Positions 24,720 to 32,936 of a stretch of DNA of 37,524 nt are shown piece by piece; the stretch's first letter is position 1; every line of letters begins with the position of its first letter. Position numbers and translations under genes: made by a program. Below the pieces are notes generated by a model. That model was not told the origin of the DNA and did not search any database. It saw only the letters and a list, made by a program, of their open reading frames with translations. The stretch lies in assembly GCA_035542155.1 (NCBI GenBank), contig DATKLX010000117.1, positions 1 to 37,524 on the forward strand. The letters are read 5' to 3'. The stretch comes from DATKLX01 sp035542155. GTDB lineage: Bacteria > Chloroflexota > Anaerolineae > Anaerolineales > Anaerolineaceae.

Positions 24720-26486
24720 ATGACGACCTCCCTCGTTGATGCGGATACCCTCCTGGCCATCGATATCGGTGCGGTCAACACCCGCGCGTTGCTCTTTGAC
24801 GTCGTCGATGGCCAGTATCACTTCATCGCTGCTGGAAACGCCCCGACGACTGCCGACGCACCGTATAAGGATATCAGCGAAGGCGTCCGGCTGGCGGTGG
24901 AGCGGCTCCAGGAAATAACCGGGCGGATCTTCATCGGTGGTGACGACCACCTGGTCATTCCCAGCAAGGCCGACGGCACCGGCGTGGACGTCCTGGTCAA
25001 TATGATCTCCGCCGGCCCGGCCATCAACATGGTCGTGGTCGGCCTGCTCACCGACGTCTCCCTGGAGAGCGCGCAGCGCCTGGCATCCAGCACCTATTCA
25101 CGCCTGGCCGAATGCATTGGCCTCAACGACCGGCGCAAGTCCGAAACCCAGATCGATGCGATCATCCGCGCTCAACCGGATGTGATCATCCTGGCCGGCG
25201 GGACCGAGAATGGAGCCACCCGCTCCGTCTCCAAGCTGCTCGAGATCGTGGGCCTCGCCTGTTACCTGATCCCCCAGGAAAGGCGCCCGACAGTCCTCTA
25301 CGCCGGCAACCAGGCACTGGCCGATAAGGTCAAAGCCAGCCTGGAAGGGATCGCCCCTGTTCAGTTCGCTCCCAATATCCGGCCATCCATCGAGGTCGAG
25401 GATCTCAGCCCTGCCCAGCAGACCCTTGGCGAAATCATCGAACAGGTCCGCGACCGCCAGGTGGGCGGCGCGCGTGCTATGGGTTCGCTCAGCGGTCGCA
25501 AGGTCCTCTCCACCGCCCAGGCTTTTGGCCGCTTTGTCCGTTTTCTCAGCCGCAACGTCAACGACGCCAGCAAAGGCGTCCTGGGGATCGATCTGGGGGG
25601 AACCTCCACGGTCGTCGCCGCCGCTTTCGGCGGCCGGCTCAACCTGAGTGTGTACCGGGTGGGCGTGGGTGAAGGGATGACCGGTCTCCTCGCCGAAGGG
25701 GGTCTGGAAGAAATAACCCAATGGCTTCCGATGCACGTCCCTGACGGCATGGTCTGTGATTATCTCGAGCACAAGGCGCTCTTTCCGGCCAGCCTGCCGG
25801 TGACCGGCGAAGAAAATGCCATCGAGCAGGCCGCCGCCCGCCAGATCATTCGCTTTGCGGTGAAAAATGTGGTCACTCCACGCTCCTTTGGCGCTTCGAT
25901 GAGCGGCAGCGGCCTGGCGGGCACCGGCCTTAACGTTCCCTTCGAGCCGATCCTGGCTGCCGGCTCGATCCTTACCCACGCTCCGACCCCCGGGCAAAGC
26001 CTGATGATGCTCCTCGATGGCCTCCAGCCTATCGGCGTCACCACCCTGCTCCTCGACCAGAATGGCCTGATTTCAGCCTTTGGGGCTGTCTCGGACATCA
26101 ACTCGCTCCTGCCCGTCCAGGTATTCTTTGGCTCCGGGGCGGTGCTCAATCTGGGCACGGTGATCTCCCCGGTCAGCGAGGCCCGCTATGGCACACCCAT
26201 TTTGCGCGTGCGCCTGGTTCGCGAGGACAACAGCGAGACTCGACTCGAGGTCAAACAGGGCGCATTCCATGTCCTGCCCCTCCCGCGCGGGCAAAGCGCG
26301 CAGTTGTTCCTCGAGCCACTCAACCGGACCAGCCTGGGCCTGAACCGCCCCGGCAAGGGGGTGAAGGTAGTTGGCGGCGCCCTCGGGGCGGTCATCGATG
26401 CCCGCGGCCGCCCCATAAGCCTGCCCAGCGATGCCCCTCGCCGGCGGGAAATGATCAAGAAATGGCTCTTCGCGTTAGGGGGCTGA
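24720..26486 (+). CDS. GlmL/MutL-like ASKHA-fold ATPase (588 aa)
   Basis: The protein resembles GlmL, the actin/Hsp70-fold protein often found with coenzyme-B12 glutamate mutase. Phosphate-binding loops of the two lobes are visible: LAIDIGAVNTRALLFD (about residues 10-26) and GVLGIDLGGTSTVVAAA (about 286-302). Other features include VIILAGGTENGATRSV, typical of nucleotide-binding folds. The length exceeds that of short GlmL, and the last third (LEVKQGAFHVLPLPRG, RPGKGVKVVGGALGAVIDARG) looks like a beta-barrel extension. No mutase subunits are nearby. Instead it sits among membrane proteins, so it probably serves as an ATP-driven regulator or assembly factor of that complex. That role is inference. 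Confidence 0.85.
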   Translation: MTTSLVDADTLLAIDIGAVNTRALLFDVVDGQYHFIAAGNAPTTADAPYKDISEGVRLAVERLQEITGRIFIGGDDHLVIPSKADGTGVDVLVNMISAGPAINMVVVGLLTDVSLESAQRLASSTYSRLAECIGLNDRRKSETQIDAIIRAQPDVIILAGGTENGATRSVSKLLEIVGLACYLIPQERRPTVLYAGNQALADKVKASLEGIAPVQFAPNIRPSIEVEDLSPAQQTLGEIIEQVRDRQVGGARAMGSLSGRKVLSTAQAFGRFVRFLSRNVNDASKGVLGIDLGGTSTVVAAAFGGRLNLSVYRVGVGEGMTGLLAEGGLEEITQWLPMHVPDGMVCDYLEHKALFPASLPVTGEENAIEQAAARQIIRFAVKNVVTPRSFGASMSGSGLAGTGLNVPFEPILAAGSILTHAPTPGQSLMMLLDGLQPIGVTTLLLDQNGLISAFGAVSDINSLLPVQVFFGSGAVLNLGTVISPVSEARYGTPILRVRLVREDNSETRLEVKQGAFHVLPLPRGQSAQLFLEPLNRTSLGLNRPGKGVKVVGGALGAVIDARGRPISLPSDAPRRREMIKKWLFALGG

Positions 26487-26533
26487 CTCTGCGGTATACA
26501 TCTTGCACCGTCCTCAGGACCTGAGATACACCT

Positions 26534-27589
26534 ATGTTAGCCAACGTCACCCACATTCTTCCTCTGACCACCATCCGGCGAGAGCGCGTTCTACCCACTG
26601 CTGGCAGGGTGGTTGTCCGCGCCGCTCAAAAGGTTGCCGCGACGGACGTGATCGCTGAAGCGCGCCTGGTCACCCAGCACCAGGTGCTGGACGTTTCGCG
26701 TGGGCTGGGCGTTTCCCCGGATCAGGCCGAAAAATACATCACCCGTAAGATCGGCGAGGATGTCAGCCAGGGTGACGTTGTGGCCGGCCCGGTCGGCATT
26801 TTCCCCCGTGTAATCCGCACCCCAAAAGACGGACGCGTCGTTGCCATCGGCGGCGGCCAGGTGCTGATCGAGCTGGAAAGCCGACCATTCGAGCTCCTGG
26901 CGGGCATCCCCGGGATGGTGACCGACCTCATCCCCGACCGCGGCGCGATCGTCGAGACTACCGGCGCATTGATCCAGGGCATCTGGGGTAACGGCCAGAT
27001 AGATAGTGGTGTGCTTGTGGCCCTGGCGCAAACTGCCGATGAAGAGCTCACCGCCGAGCGTTTCGACGTTAGCATGCGTGGCTCGATCCTGCTGGGAGGG
27101 ACGTGTACCCAGGCCGATACCCTCCACGCTGCCGCGCAGGTTCCCTTGCGCGGCCTGGTTTTGGGGAGCATGACAGGCGACCTGGCTCCGGTCGCTTTGC
27201 AACTAAAAATCCCTATCCTGGTGCTCGAAGGGTTCGGCAAGCTGCCTATTAACCCGGCAGCGCTCAAGATCCTGACCACCAACGAAAAACGGGAAATCGC
27301 GGTCAACGCCTGTGTCTGGAACCGACTAACGGGTGAGCGCCCTGAAGTCGTGATCCATTTGCCCGCGGCTGGACCGCTGGCAACGCCCCGCGAAGCCGAC
27401 ATCTTCGCCCCGGGCCAGACTGTCCGCATTGTTCGTTCGCCCAACTCCGCTGCTGCTGGCACGCTCGTCGCCCTGCGGCCAGGGCAAACCACTTTCCCCA
27501 GCGGTATCCGCGCTCCTGGCGCTGCCGTTAAGCTCGAAAATGGCGATCAGGTCGTGGTCCCTCTGGCTAATCTCGAAGTTGTGGAATAA
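26534..27589 (+). CDS. Hypothetical protein with sandwich- and KOW-like regions (351 aa)
   Basis: I do not recognise a named family. Residues about 75-115 (ITRKIGEDVSQGDVVAG, then DGRVVAIGGGQVLIEL) have the rhythm of a barrel-sandwich (lipoyl-like) fold: a turn where a channel or ligand may be held, without a modified lysine that I can identify. The middle (GIWGNGQIDSGVLVALAQ, LGGTCTQADTLHAAAQ) is alpha/beta. The end (GQTVRIVRSPNSAAAGTL, GDQVVVPLANLEVVE) resembles a KOW/SH3-type strand set. It follows the GlmL-like gene by 47 nt and precedes the LPTTG protein by 23 nt, in the same operon. It has no signal or TM helix. Confidence 0.75.
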   Translation: MLANVTHILPLTTIRRERVLPTAGRVVVRAAQKVAATDVIAEARLVTQHQVLDVSRGLGVSPDQAEKYITRKIGEDVSQGDVVAGPVGIFPRVIRTPKDGRVVAIGGGQVLIELESRPFELLAGIPGMVTDLIPDRGAIVETTGALIQGIWGNGQIDSGVLVALAQTADEELTAERFDVSMRGSILLGGTCTQADTLHAAAQVPLRGLVLGSMTGDLAPVALQLKIPILVLEGFGKLPINPAALKILTTNEKREIAVNACVWNRLTGERPEVVIHLPAAGPLATPREADIFAPGQTVRIVRSPNSAAAGTLVALRPGQTTFPSGIRAPGAAVKLENGDQVVVPLANLEVVE

Positions 27590-27612
27590 ACCGTCGTTCA
27601 GGAGAAGCGCAC

Positions 27613-28218
27613 ATGTCAGATGATTACAACGATCTGGATCTCAATAACGAGAACGAAGAAGGAGGTGAGCAGAAACCGCCGCCTCAACAACAGGGCAGCA
27701 ACCGCACCTTTCTCATCGCCGCGGGCGTTCTGGGTGGGTTGTTCCTGCTGGCCCTGGCATTGCTGGTAGTCTATCTGGTCTTTATTCGCCCGAACCAGGG
27801 CGGCGTCAGCACCGCCAGCCGCATCGCCACACAGAATGCGATCAACACGGCCACCGTCCAGGCAATCACCCAGGCAGCGATCAACGCCCAGCGTACAACG
27901 ATCCCCAAGTCTCCAACCCAGACGCCCCTGCCCACCGCGACGCTGCGCCCCACCAACACTGCCACCCCCGTCCTGGCGATCGCGACCACGGCTGTACCCG
28001 GCCTCAGCCAGGATGAAGCCCGGACTGCGACCGTTGCTGCGTTGCTCACCCAGGCGGCTCTGGCTCAGCAAACCGGGACCGGCACCGCCCACGCGCCGAC
28101 CTCGACTGCCCTCCCGACCACCGGTTTTGCGGATGAGGTCGGTCTGCCAGGCCTGTTTGGCCTTGGGCTGATTCTCCTGGCGGTTATCTTCGTCGTCCGC
28201 CGCCTGCGCTCCTCCTGA
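27613..28218 (+). CDS. Double-TM protein with LPTTG sorting-like signal (201 aa)
   Basis: A short acidic N-terminus (DDYNDLDLNNENEEGGE) precedes a membrane helix (FLIAAGVLGGLFLLALALLVVYLVFI, about residues 36-60). A Thr/Ala/Pro-rich extracellular region of about 100 residues follows, then LPTTGF, a second helix and a basic tail (VVRRLRSS). LPxTG plus helix plus positive tail is the classic sortase substrate end. Together with an N-terminal anchor helix instead of a cleaved signal, this would give a protein fixed at both ends unless sortase cuts it. No sortase gene lies in the window. AGGAGAAG lies about 7 nt before the ATG. It is the last gene of the operon, followed by a strong terminator. 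Confidence 0.82.
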   Translation: MSDDYNDLDLNNENEEGGEQKPPPQQQGSNRTFLIAAGVLGGLFLLALALLVVYLVFIRPNQGGVSTASRIATQNAINTATVQAITQAAINAQRTTIPKSPTQTPLPTATLRPTNTATPVLAIATTAVPGLSQDEARTATVAALLTQAALAQQTGTGTAHAPTSTALPTTGFADEVGLPGLFGLGLILLAVIFVVRRLRSS

Positions 28219-28237
28219 GCGATTTGCCTGACATAGC

Positions 28238-28268
28238 AAGAACCCCGAATTTCATCTTCGGGGTTCTT
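28238..28268. terminator. Terminator at the end of the eight-gene operon
   Basis: AAGAACCCCGAA (28238-28249) pairs perfectly with TTCGGGGTTCTT (28257-28268), 12 bp with a 7-nt loop. It lies between convergent genes and can serve both directions, though T-runs are short. Confidence 0.88.
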
Positions 28269-28296
28269 AAATGCCCCCATACGCGGGAAAGGATCT

Positions 28297-29757
28297 TTAA
28301 ACGATACTGGTGGCGATTTGCTCGCCAAATCCTAACAGCGCCTTCACCATCTGCGGGCTGCGTCCTTCCGCATAGACCCGCAGGACAGGCTCCGTCCCGG
28401 AAGGGCGGATCAACAGCCAGGAGTCGTCCGCCAGAATATATTTCACGCCATCCAGCACGCAGATCTCCTGAATCGCCTCGCCCCCAATATGGGATGGGGC
28501 TTCGTTTTGCAGCCGGTCGGTGATCGTGGTTTTTGAAACCGGGTGGCTCAGGCGCATATCCTTGCGCTCGTAAAAGGCCGGTCCCACCTGGCCGAGCAAG
28601 TCTTCGACCAGGTCGTAGAGCGTCCCGCCGCAGCACGCCACCATCTCGACCACAAGCAAGCCCATGATCACCCCATCACCCTCCGGGATGTGCCCCTTGA
28701 AAGAAATCCCACCTGATTCTTCCCCGCCGATCAGCACGTCCTCGTTGAGCATATAATCGGCGATGTGGTTGAAACCGACGGGAGTCTCGTGTACTGAAAG
28801 GCCGTATTTATTAGCCAGGCGGTCGATCATCCGCGTGGTGGAGACGGTACGCACCAGCGAGCCGCCCAGCTTGCGCCTTTCTACCAGGTGGCGGACTGCC
28901 AGGGCCATAATCTTGTGCGGGTCGACGAAATTGCCTCGCTCGTCCATCGCTCCAATCCGGTCAGCGTCGCCGTCGGTCGCCAGTCCGAAATTTCCCATCC
29001 CCATACTGATCGCCCCGGCCAGAGCGCCCAGATAACGCGAGATCGGCTCGGGATGCACGCCGCCAAAACCGGGGTTCATCTCCCCACGGATTTCCTGGAC
29101 TTCGCAGCCGGTTCCCTGCAGCAGCCCGCGAATGATCCCCCGTCCCGCGCCGTACATCGAATCCACCACGATCCGCTGCGGGTTCTCGGCAATCGCATCA
29201 AAGTCGATCAGCCGGCGAATCTGCTCGCTATAGGCCAGGATGGGGTTGAAGCGCTGGATCAGGCCCTGCTGGCGGGCGTGTTCGTAATCCATCAGGTTGG
29301 GACCGCGCCCCTGCTCCTCGTTGTCATTCAGGTAAATTTCAACCCGATGGCACTGCTCAGGGAGCGCTGACCCGCCGTAAGCAGATTTCAGTTTGACGCC
29401 GTTGTAGCGTGGTGCGTTGTGCGAGGCAGTGATCATGATTCCGGCGATGGCGTTGAGCGAGCGCACCGCGTACGAGATCGCCGGGGTTGGAGCGTCCGCC
29501 TGGGCCAGGTACACGGTAAACCCATTGGCGGCCAGCACCCGGGCGGCCTCTTGGGCGTAGCGGTCGGAAAGGAAGCGGGTATCAAACCCGACCACCATTT
29601 TCTTCGGATCCGGAGCCTGGTCCAGGGGTGTTCCGTTGATCCACTTATCTGAGGCGACCGCGTCGGCGATCGCCTGGGTGACCAGGCGCAGGTTGGTAAA
29701 TGTGAACGTATCCGAGATGACCGCTCTCCACCCATCCGTGCCAAAATGAATAGTCAT
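28297..29757 (-). CDS. Phosphoglucomutase/phosphomannomutase family enzyme (486 aa)
   Basis: An alpha-D-phosphohexomutase, which interconverts sugar 1- and 6-phosphates for glycogen, cell-wall or capsule precursors. All four signature loops are present: catalytic Ser112 in TASHNAP, the metal loop DGDADR (262-267), the sugar-binding GEESGG (345-350) and the phosphate-binding RPSGTEP (451-457). The N-terminus FGTDGWRA is also typical. Length is normal. The exact sugar cannot be told from sequence. The ATG has GGAGAG about 7 nt upstream. It follows the DUF389-SH3b gene by 46 nt in the same direction and may share its transcript. Confidence 0.95.
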   Translation of the reverse strand: MTIHFGTDGWRAVISDTFTFTNLRLVTQAIADAVASDKWINGTPLDQAPDPKKMVVGFDTRFLSDRYAQEAARVLAANGFTVYLAQADAPTPAISYAVRSLNAIAGIMITASHNAPRYNGVKLKSAYGGSALPEQCHRVEIYLNDNEEQGRGPNLMDYEHARQQGLIQRFNPILAYSEQIRRLIDFDAIAENPQRIVVDSMYGAGRGIIRGLLQGTGCEVQEIRGEMNPGFGGVHPEPISRYLGALAGAISMGMGNFGLATDGDADRIGAMDERGNFVDPHKIMALAVRHLVERRKLGGSLVRTVSTTRMIDRLANKYGLSVHETPVGFNHIADYMLNEDVLIGGEESGGISFKGHIPEGDGVIMGLLVVEMVACCGGTLYDLVEDLLGQVGPAFYERKDMRLSHPVSKTTITDRLQNEAPSHIGGEAIQEICVLDGVKYILADDSWLLIRPSGTEPVLRVYAEGRSPQMVKALLGFGEQIATSIV

Positions 29758-29803
29758 TTCACTCTCTCCAAATCAGATCATTGATTGTACGAAAGCTGGG
29801 TTC

Positions 29804-31039
29804 TCACCACCCCGGAGCGGGGGTCGCTGTGACCAGCAGCCCCTGCCAAATCCACCCTTCCTGCCCTTTGCTCGTGCGAACGTGAGCCCAGATCGTGTTG
29901 CCATCGCGAACGATCTCTGGCAGAACCTGTACCAGCGTGCCGTTGAGCAGGCTGGTGACAATATCGGCAGTTGGTTTTGGCTCTTTACGAATAAACGCCC
30001 CGTTCAGGCTCTCGGCGTTGATCGCAGCCCAAACCGGGGTTGGGGCAAGGGTTGCGGTCAGCGTGGGGGTTCGGGACGGCACCAGGGTATGGGTCGGGAT
30101 GAAAGTGGCTGTCGGCGGCTCGGGTTGGGCTGTTTCCGTCGGGGTAAGTTGGATGGTTGGCGTCGGGGTTGCATTCGCCGGAATCGGCGGTGCGACAGAA
30201 GAATTCCACCACGGCGAAGCGGGGGAGGCTGGAAGCGCGACTTGCGCCTGCAGAGCTGTCCCAATCCCTGACAGGCCGATCAGGATGACCAGGCTAGTCA
30301 GGGTGATCGTGGTCCCCAGGGTGTAGCCGAACAGGTTGAGCGGCCGGAACCCCACGATGGCGAGGACGATCGTGCCAAGCAAGATCGAGCCCGTCAGATA
30401 GACGAGGTAGATGATCAGCCCATCCGGCCAGAGATGCGGCCTTCCGCTCGCCAGCCCAAAACCGGCCGCAGCCACCGGCAGATACAGGGTGTAGGCCAGC
30501 GCTACACTGGGGACCACCGGCCGCTTCTCCGACCTTACCATCGACAGGGTGGTGATGATCACCCCGATGCCCAACAGGATCATCTCCGACCAGTCAAACC
30601 GGACGCTGGCATTACTTACCTTGAGAGGCAGCTCTGGCCAGATGCGCGGGATCAGCCCGACCAGGGCGCTGGATGCGAAAGCCAGCGCGGCGCCAGTGAA
30701 CGAACCGCCAAACGTGAGGAAGAAGAATCGCCCTGATCCGATAATCGTGGCCAGCGACAGGCCAATCACGGGTCCCATGAAAGGGGCCAGCAGGGCGGCC
30801 AGGACATGCAAGGCCGGCGCGTCCAGCAGAAAACCGGCTCCGAAGATCGCTCCGCAGAGCAGGGAAAAAAGGAAGAAATCAAAGGAAGGTGTGGCCCGGT
30901 GAGCCAGATCGTCGAGGAAAGCAGCGCGCTGGTCTGCGCCGGTGGGGAGGATCTGCCGCCGCCCGCGCCGCTTTCGCGCCGGGGGAAGAGAGTTCGGTTC
31001 GTTTTCGTCAGGGATGGGTTGGCTGATAGGTAGGCTCAT
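29804..31039 (-). CDS. DUF389 membrane domain fused to SH3b-like domain (411 aa)
   Basis: A cytoplasmic basic N-terminus (ARKRRGRRQ) is followed by a DUF389-type membrane block of about six to eight helices (residues 50-255, with LLAPFMGPVIGLSLATIIGSG and FLTFGGSFTGAALAFASSALV). After that come a Pro/Thr-rich linker (about 280-340) and a C-terminal SH3b-like domain (FIRKEPKPTADIVTSLLNGT, then VRTSKGQEGWIWQGLL). The first family has no established activity, and SH3b domains often bind cell-wall peptides or glycans. The fusion suggests a membrane protein that touches the wall. No good Shine-Dalgarno precedes the ATG at 31039. It diverges from the BMP-like gene. Confidence 0.85.
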   Translation of the reverse strand: MSLPISQPIPDENEPNSLPPARKRRGRRQILPTGADQRAAFLDDLAHRATPSFDFFLFSLLCGAIFGAGFLLDAPALHVLAALLAPFMGPVIGLSLATIIGSGRFFFLTFGGSFTGAALAFASSALVGLIPRIWPELPLKVSNASVRFDWSEMILLGIGVIITTLSMVRSEKRPVVPSVALAYTLYLPVAAAGFGLASGRPHLWPDGLIIYLVYLTGSILLGTIVLAIVGFRPLNLFGYTLGTTITLTSLVILIGLSGIGTALQAQVALPASPASPWWNSSVAPPIPANATPTPTIQLTPTETAQPEPPTATFIPTHTLVPSRTPTLTATLAPTPVWAAINAESLNGAFIRKEPKPTADIVTSLLNGTLVQVLPEIVRDGNTIWAHVRTSKGQEGWIWQGLLVTATPAPGW

Positions 31040-31093
31040 TGGCGTAGGCTTGCCAGGTTATTCAGTGGCTTCTCTGGGAGCTCGGTTAGGATT

Positions 31094-31101
31094 ATTATAA
31101 T
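31094..31101. promoter_or_regulatory. AT-rich core shared by divergent genes
   Basis: ATTATAAT reads TATAAT on both strands (31096-31101 plus, 31094-31099 minus). It sits midway between the DUF389-SH3b and BMP-like genes, so it is a candidate overlapping -10 for both. No strong -35 is present on either side. Confidence 0.45.
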
Positions 31102-31129
31102 ACAGCTAGAGGCGCTTCTTTGAGGTAAA

Positions 31130-32203
31130 ATGGGACTCATGCCCAACCGCATCACCGCATCGTTCCCGCGCATCCTGGCTGTGGCAGTTCTGGCAGTTTT
31201 CAGCCTAACGGCCTGCCTCAATGCGGGAATTGGCGCCCCCCCTGCTACTCCCAGTCCTTCCCCTGGCGAGCTGCGTCCCCGGGCAGCAACGCCGACCACC
31301 GCGCCTACCGCTACCCCGGCTTCGCCTCAGGTCATCTTTTCCTCGGGGCCGGCGGCGGAGGCTGCCCAGGTTGAGAGCCTTCGTCCGGTCGTCCAAGATC
31401 TGGCCGGGCAGAGCGGGTGGAAAATGGAAGAGCGGTCTACCCTGGCTGCCGGCGATCTGGAACCGGGCTGGAAAGTCGTGGTAGTGGTTTCTCCCGGCCC
31501 TGCCCTTCAGGACCTGACGACAGCCGCTCCACAAACAGAGTTCGTGGCGATTGGCAACACCGAAGGCGTCGATTCTGCCCCCAATCTGGCGCTGATCTCC
31601 GCTCTGCCCGACCAGCAGGCTTTTTTAGCCGGTTTTATCGCCGCCGCCACAACTCCTGACTGGCGAATTGGCACTCTCACCCGCACCAATCAGCCCGCGG
31701 ATCTGCCATTTGCGCAGGCTTTCCTGAACGGCGGCCGTTTCCTGTGCGGCATCTGCAATCCCCTGGCGCCACCTTACCCCGGATACCCGCTTTTAGTGGA
31801 GATAGGCAGCGGCACCGATTGGCAAGCCGGGCTGAATACCCTCACCCAAAAGGGGGTTCAGACTGTCTGCCTCGTTCCGGAAATGCAGACGGCGGAGATC
31901 CTTCAGGCGGTCATCGCTGCGAAAATGCGCTTTGTTTCCACTGACCCGCGGGCTGTTCCTGAAGAGCTGCGCTCGGGCATGATCGCCTCGGTCAATATGG
32001 ATCTCGCCCAGGCCTTGAGAGATGCCTGGCCGCGGATCGCCGCCGGGTCCCCCGCGGAGTCAAACAGCCCCACAACGGCGGTCATCACCATCAGCAATAC
32101 CCAACCGGATCTGCTCACCCCAGGCAAACTGCGCCTGGTCAATCAGGTCCGCGACTCCCTGGCCAGCGGGGCAATCTACCCACTTAATGTAGAGGGAAAG
32201 TAG
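31130..32203 (+). CDS. BMP-like substrate-binding lipoprotein (357 aa)
   Basis: A signal helix (ILAVAVLAVFSLTAC) with lipid Cys29 and a Pro/Thr-rich tether lead into a periplasmic-binding fold resembling the basic membrane protein family (Med/PnrA type), which typically binds nucleosides for an ABC importer. Supporting pieces: VVVVVSPGPALQDLTTAAPQ, ALISALPDQQAFLAGFIAA, RIGTLTRTNQP and GSGTDWQAGLNTLTQKGVQT. The conserved acidic ligand-binding residues are not obvious, so the ligand may differ. No permease or ATPase genes are next to it. GAGG lies 4 nt before the ATG at 31130. An in-frame ATG at 31139 is also possible. Its stop codon abuts that of the next, convergent gene. Confidence 0.82.
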   Translation: MGLMPNRITASFPRILAVAVLAVFSLTACLNAGIGAPPATPSPSPGELRPRAATPTTAPTATPASPQVIFSSGPAAEAAQVESLRPVVQDLAGQSGWKMEERSTLAAGDLEPGWKVVVVVSPGPALQDLTTAAPQTEFVAIGNTEGVDSAPNLALISALPDQQAFLAGFIAAATTPDWRIGTLTRTNQPADLPFAQAFLNGGRFLCGICNPLAPPYPGYPLLVEIGSGTDWQAGLNTLTQKGVQTVCLVPEMQTAEILQAVIAAKMRFVSTDPRAVPEELRSGMIASVNMDLAQALRDAWPRIAAGSPAESNSPTTAVITISNTQPDLLTPGKLRLVNQVRDSLASGAIYPLNVEGK

Positions 32204-32863
32204 CTACGGTTCCCGGTGCTCGATTTTCGGCTCTCGCTCTTCACTTCCCATGAACTCTTCCGCAGTCGCCTGCCCGGGCTGCGTGATGCCTTCGCGCTTG
32301 AACACTTTCCAGAGGGTCAGCAGCACAATTTTAACATCCAGCCCCAGAGACCAATGGTCCACATACCAGACATCCAGGTCGAACTTCTCTTCCCAGGTAA
32401 GCGCGTTGCGCCCGTTGACCTGCGCCCAGCCGCTGATCCCGGGGAGGACATCGTGGCGGCGCGCCTGGTGTGCGTTGTAGCGGTCGAGGTACTGGACCAA
32501 GAGCGGGCGGGGGCCGACCAGGCTTATCTCCCCGCGGATAACATTCCATAAAGATGGCAGCTCATCCAGACTCGTTTTACGCAGGAAGATCCCAAACGGG
32601 GTCAGGCGCTGTTCGTCGGGGAGCAGTTGGCCGTTCGCGTCGCGCTGGCCGGTCATCGTGCGATACTTGTACAGACGGAAAAGGCGCCCCTGAAATCCAG
32701 GCCGCGGCTGGGTAAAGAAGATCGGCCAGCCGTTGATCAGCCAGACCAGGATGGATAAGACCAGTAAGAACGGGGAAATCAGGATCAACCCGGGGATCGT
32801 CAGCGCCAGGTCGAAGATCCGCTTACTCAACGAAGGCCTGGCAGAGGGTTTACGTTGCATCAT
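32204..32863 (-). CDS. Undecaprenyl-phosphate sugar-1-phosphate transferase (219 aa)
   Basis: A bacterial sugar transferase (PF02397 type), which starts glycan assembly by placing a sugar phosphate on the undecaprenyl phosphate carrier at the inner membrane. Visible: KRIFDLALTIPGLILISPFL (membrane hairpin), FRLYKYRTM, TSLDELPSLWNVIRGEISLV and GPRPLL, then LPGISGWAQVNGR and WYVDHWSLGLDVKI. This is the core catalytic part (PglC-like length), without the long N-terminal WbaP/WcaJ extension. Tandem ATGs start it. No Shine-Dalgarno is clear. It converges on the BMP-like gene with zero spacing, and diverges from the two-component operon. No other glycan genes are near. Confidence 0.93.
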   Translation of the reverse strand: MMQRKPSARPSLSKRIFDLALTIPGLILISPFLLVLSILVWLINGWPIFFTQPRPGFQGRLFRLYKYRTMTGQRDANGQLLPDEQRLTPFGIFLRKTSLDELPSLWNVIRGEISLVGPRPLLVQYLDRYNAHQARRHDVLPGISGWAQVNGRNALTWEEKFDLDVWYVDHWSLGLDVKIVLLTLWKVFKREGITQPGQATAEEFMGSEEREPKIEHREP

Positions 32864-32936
32864 GGTCTGATTCTACCAGAGAAGCAACTACCCGAAACAT
32901 TTACTCTGTGGTATATTATTCCCTTTAGGAGGGTTC

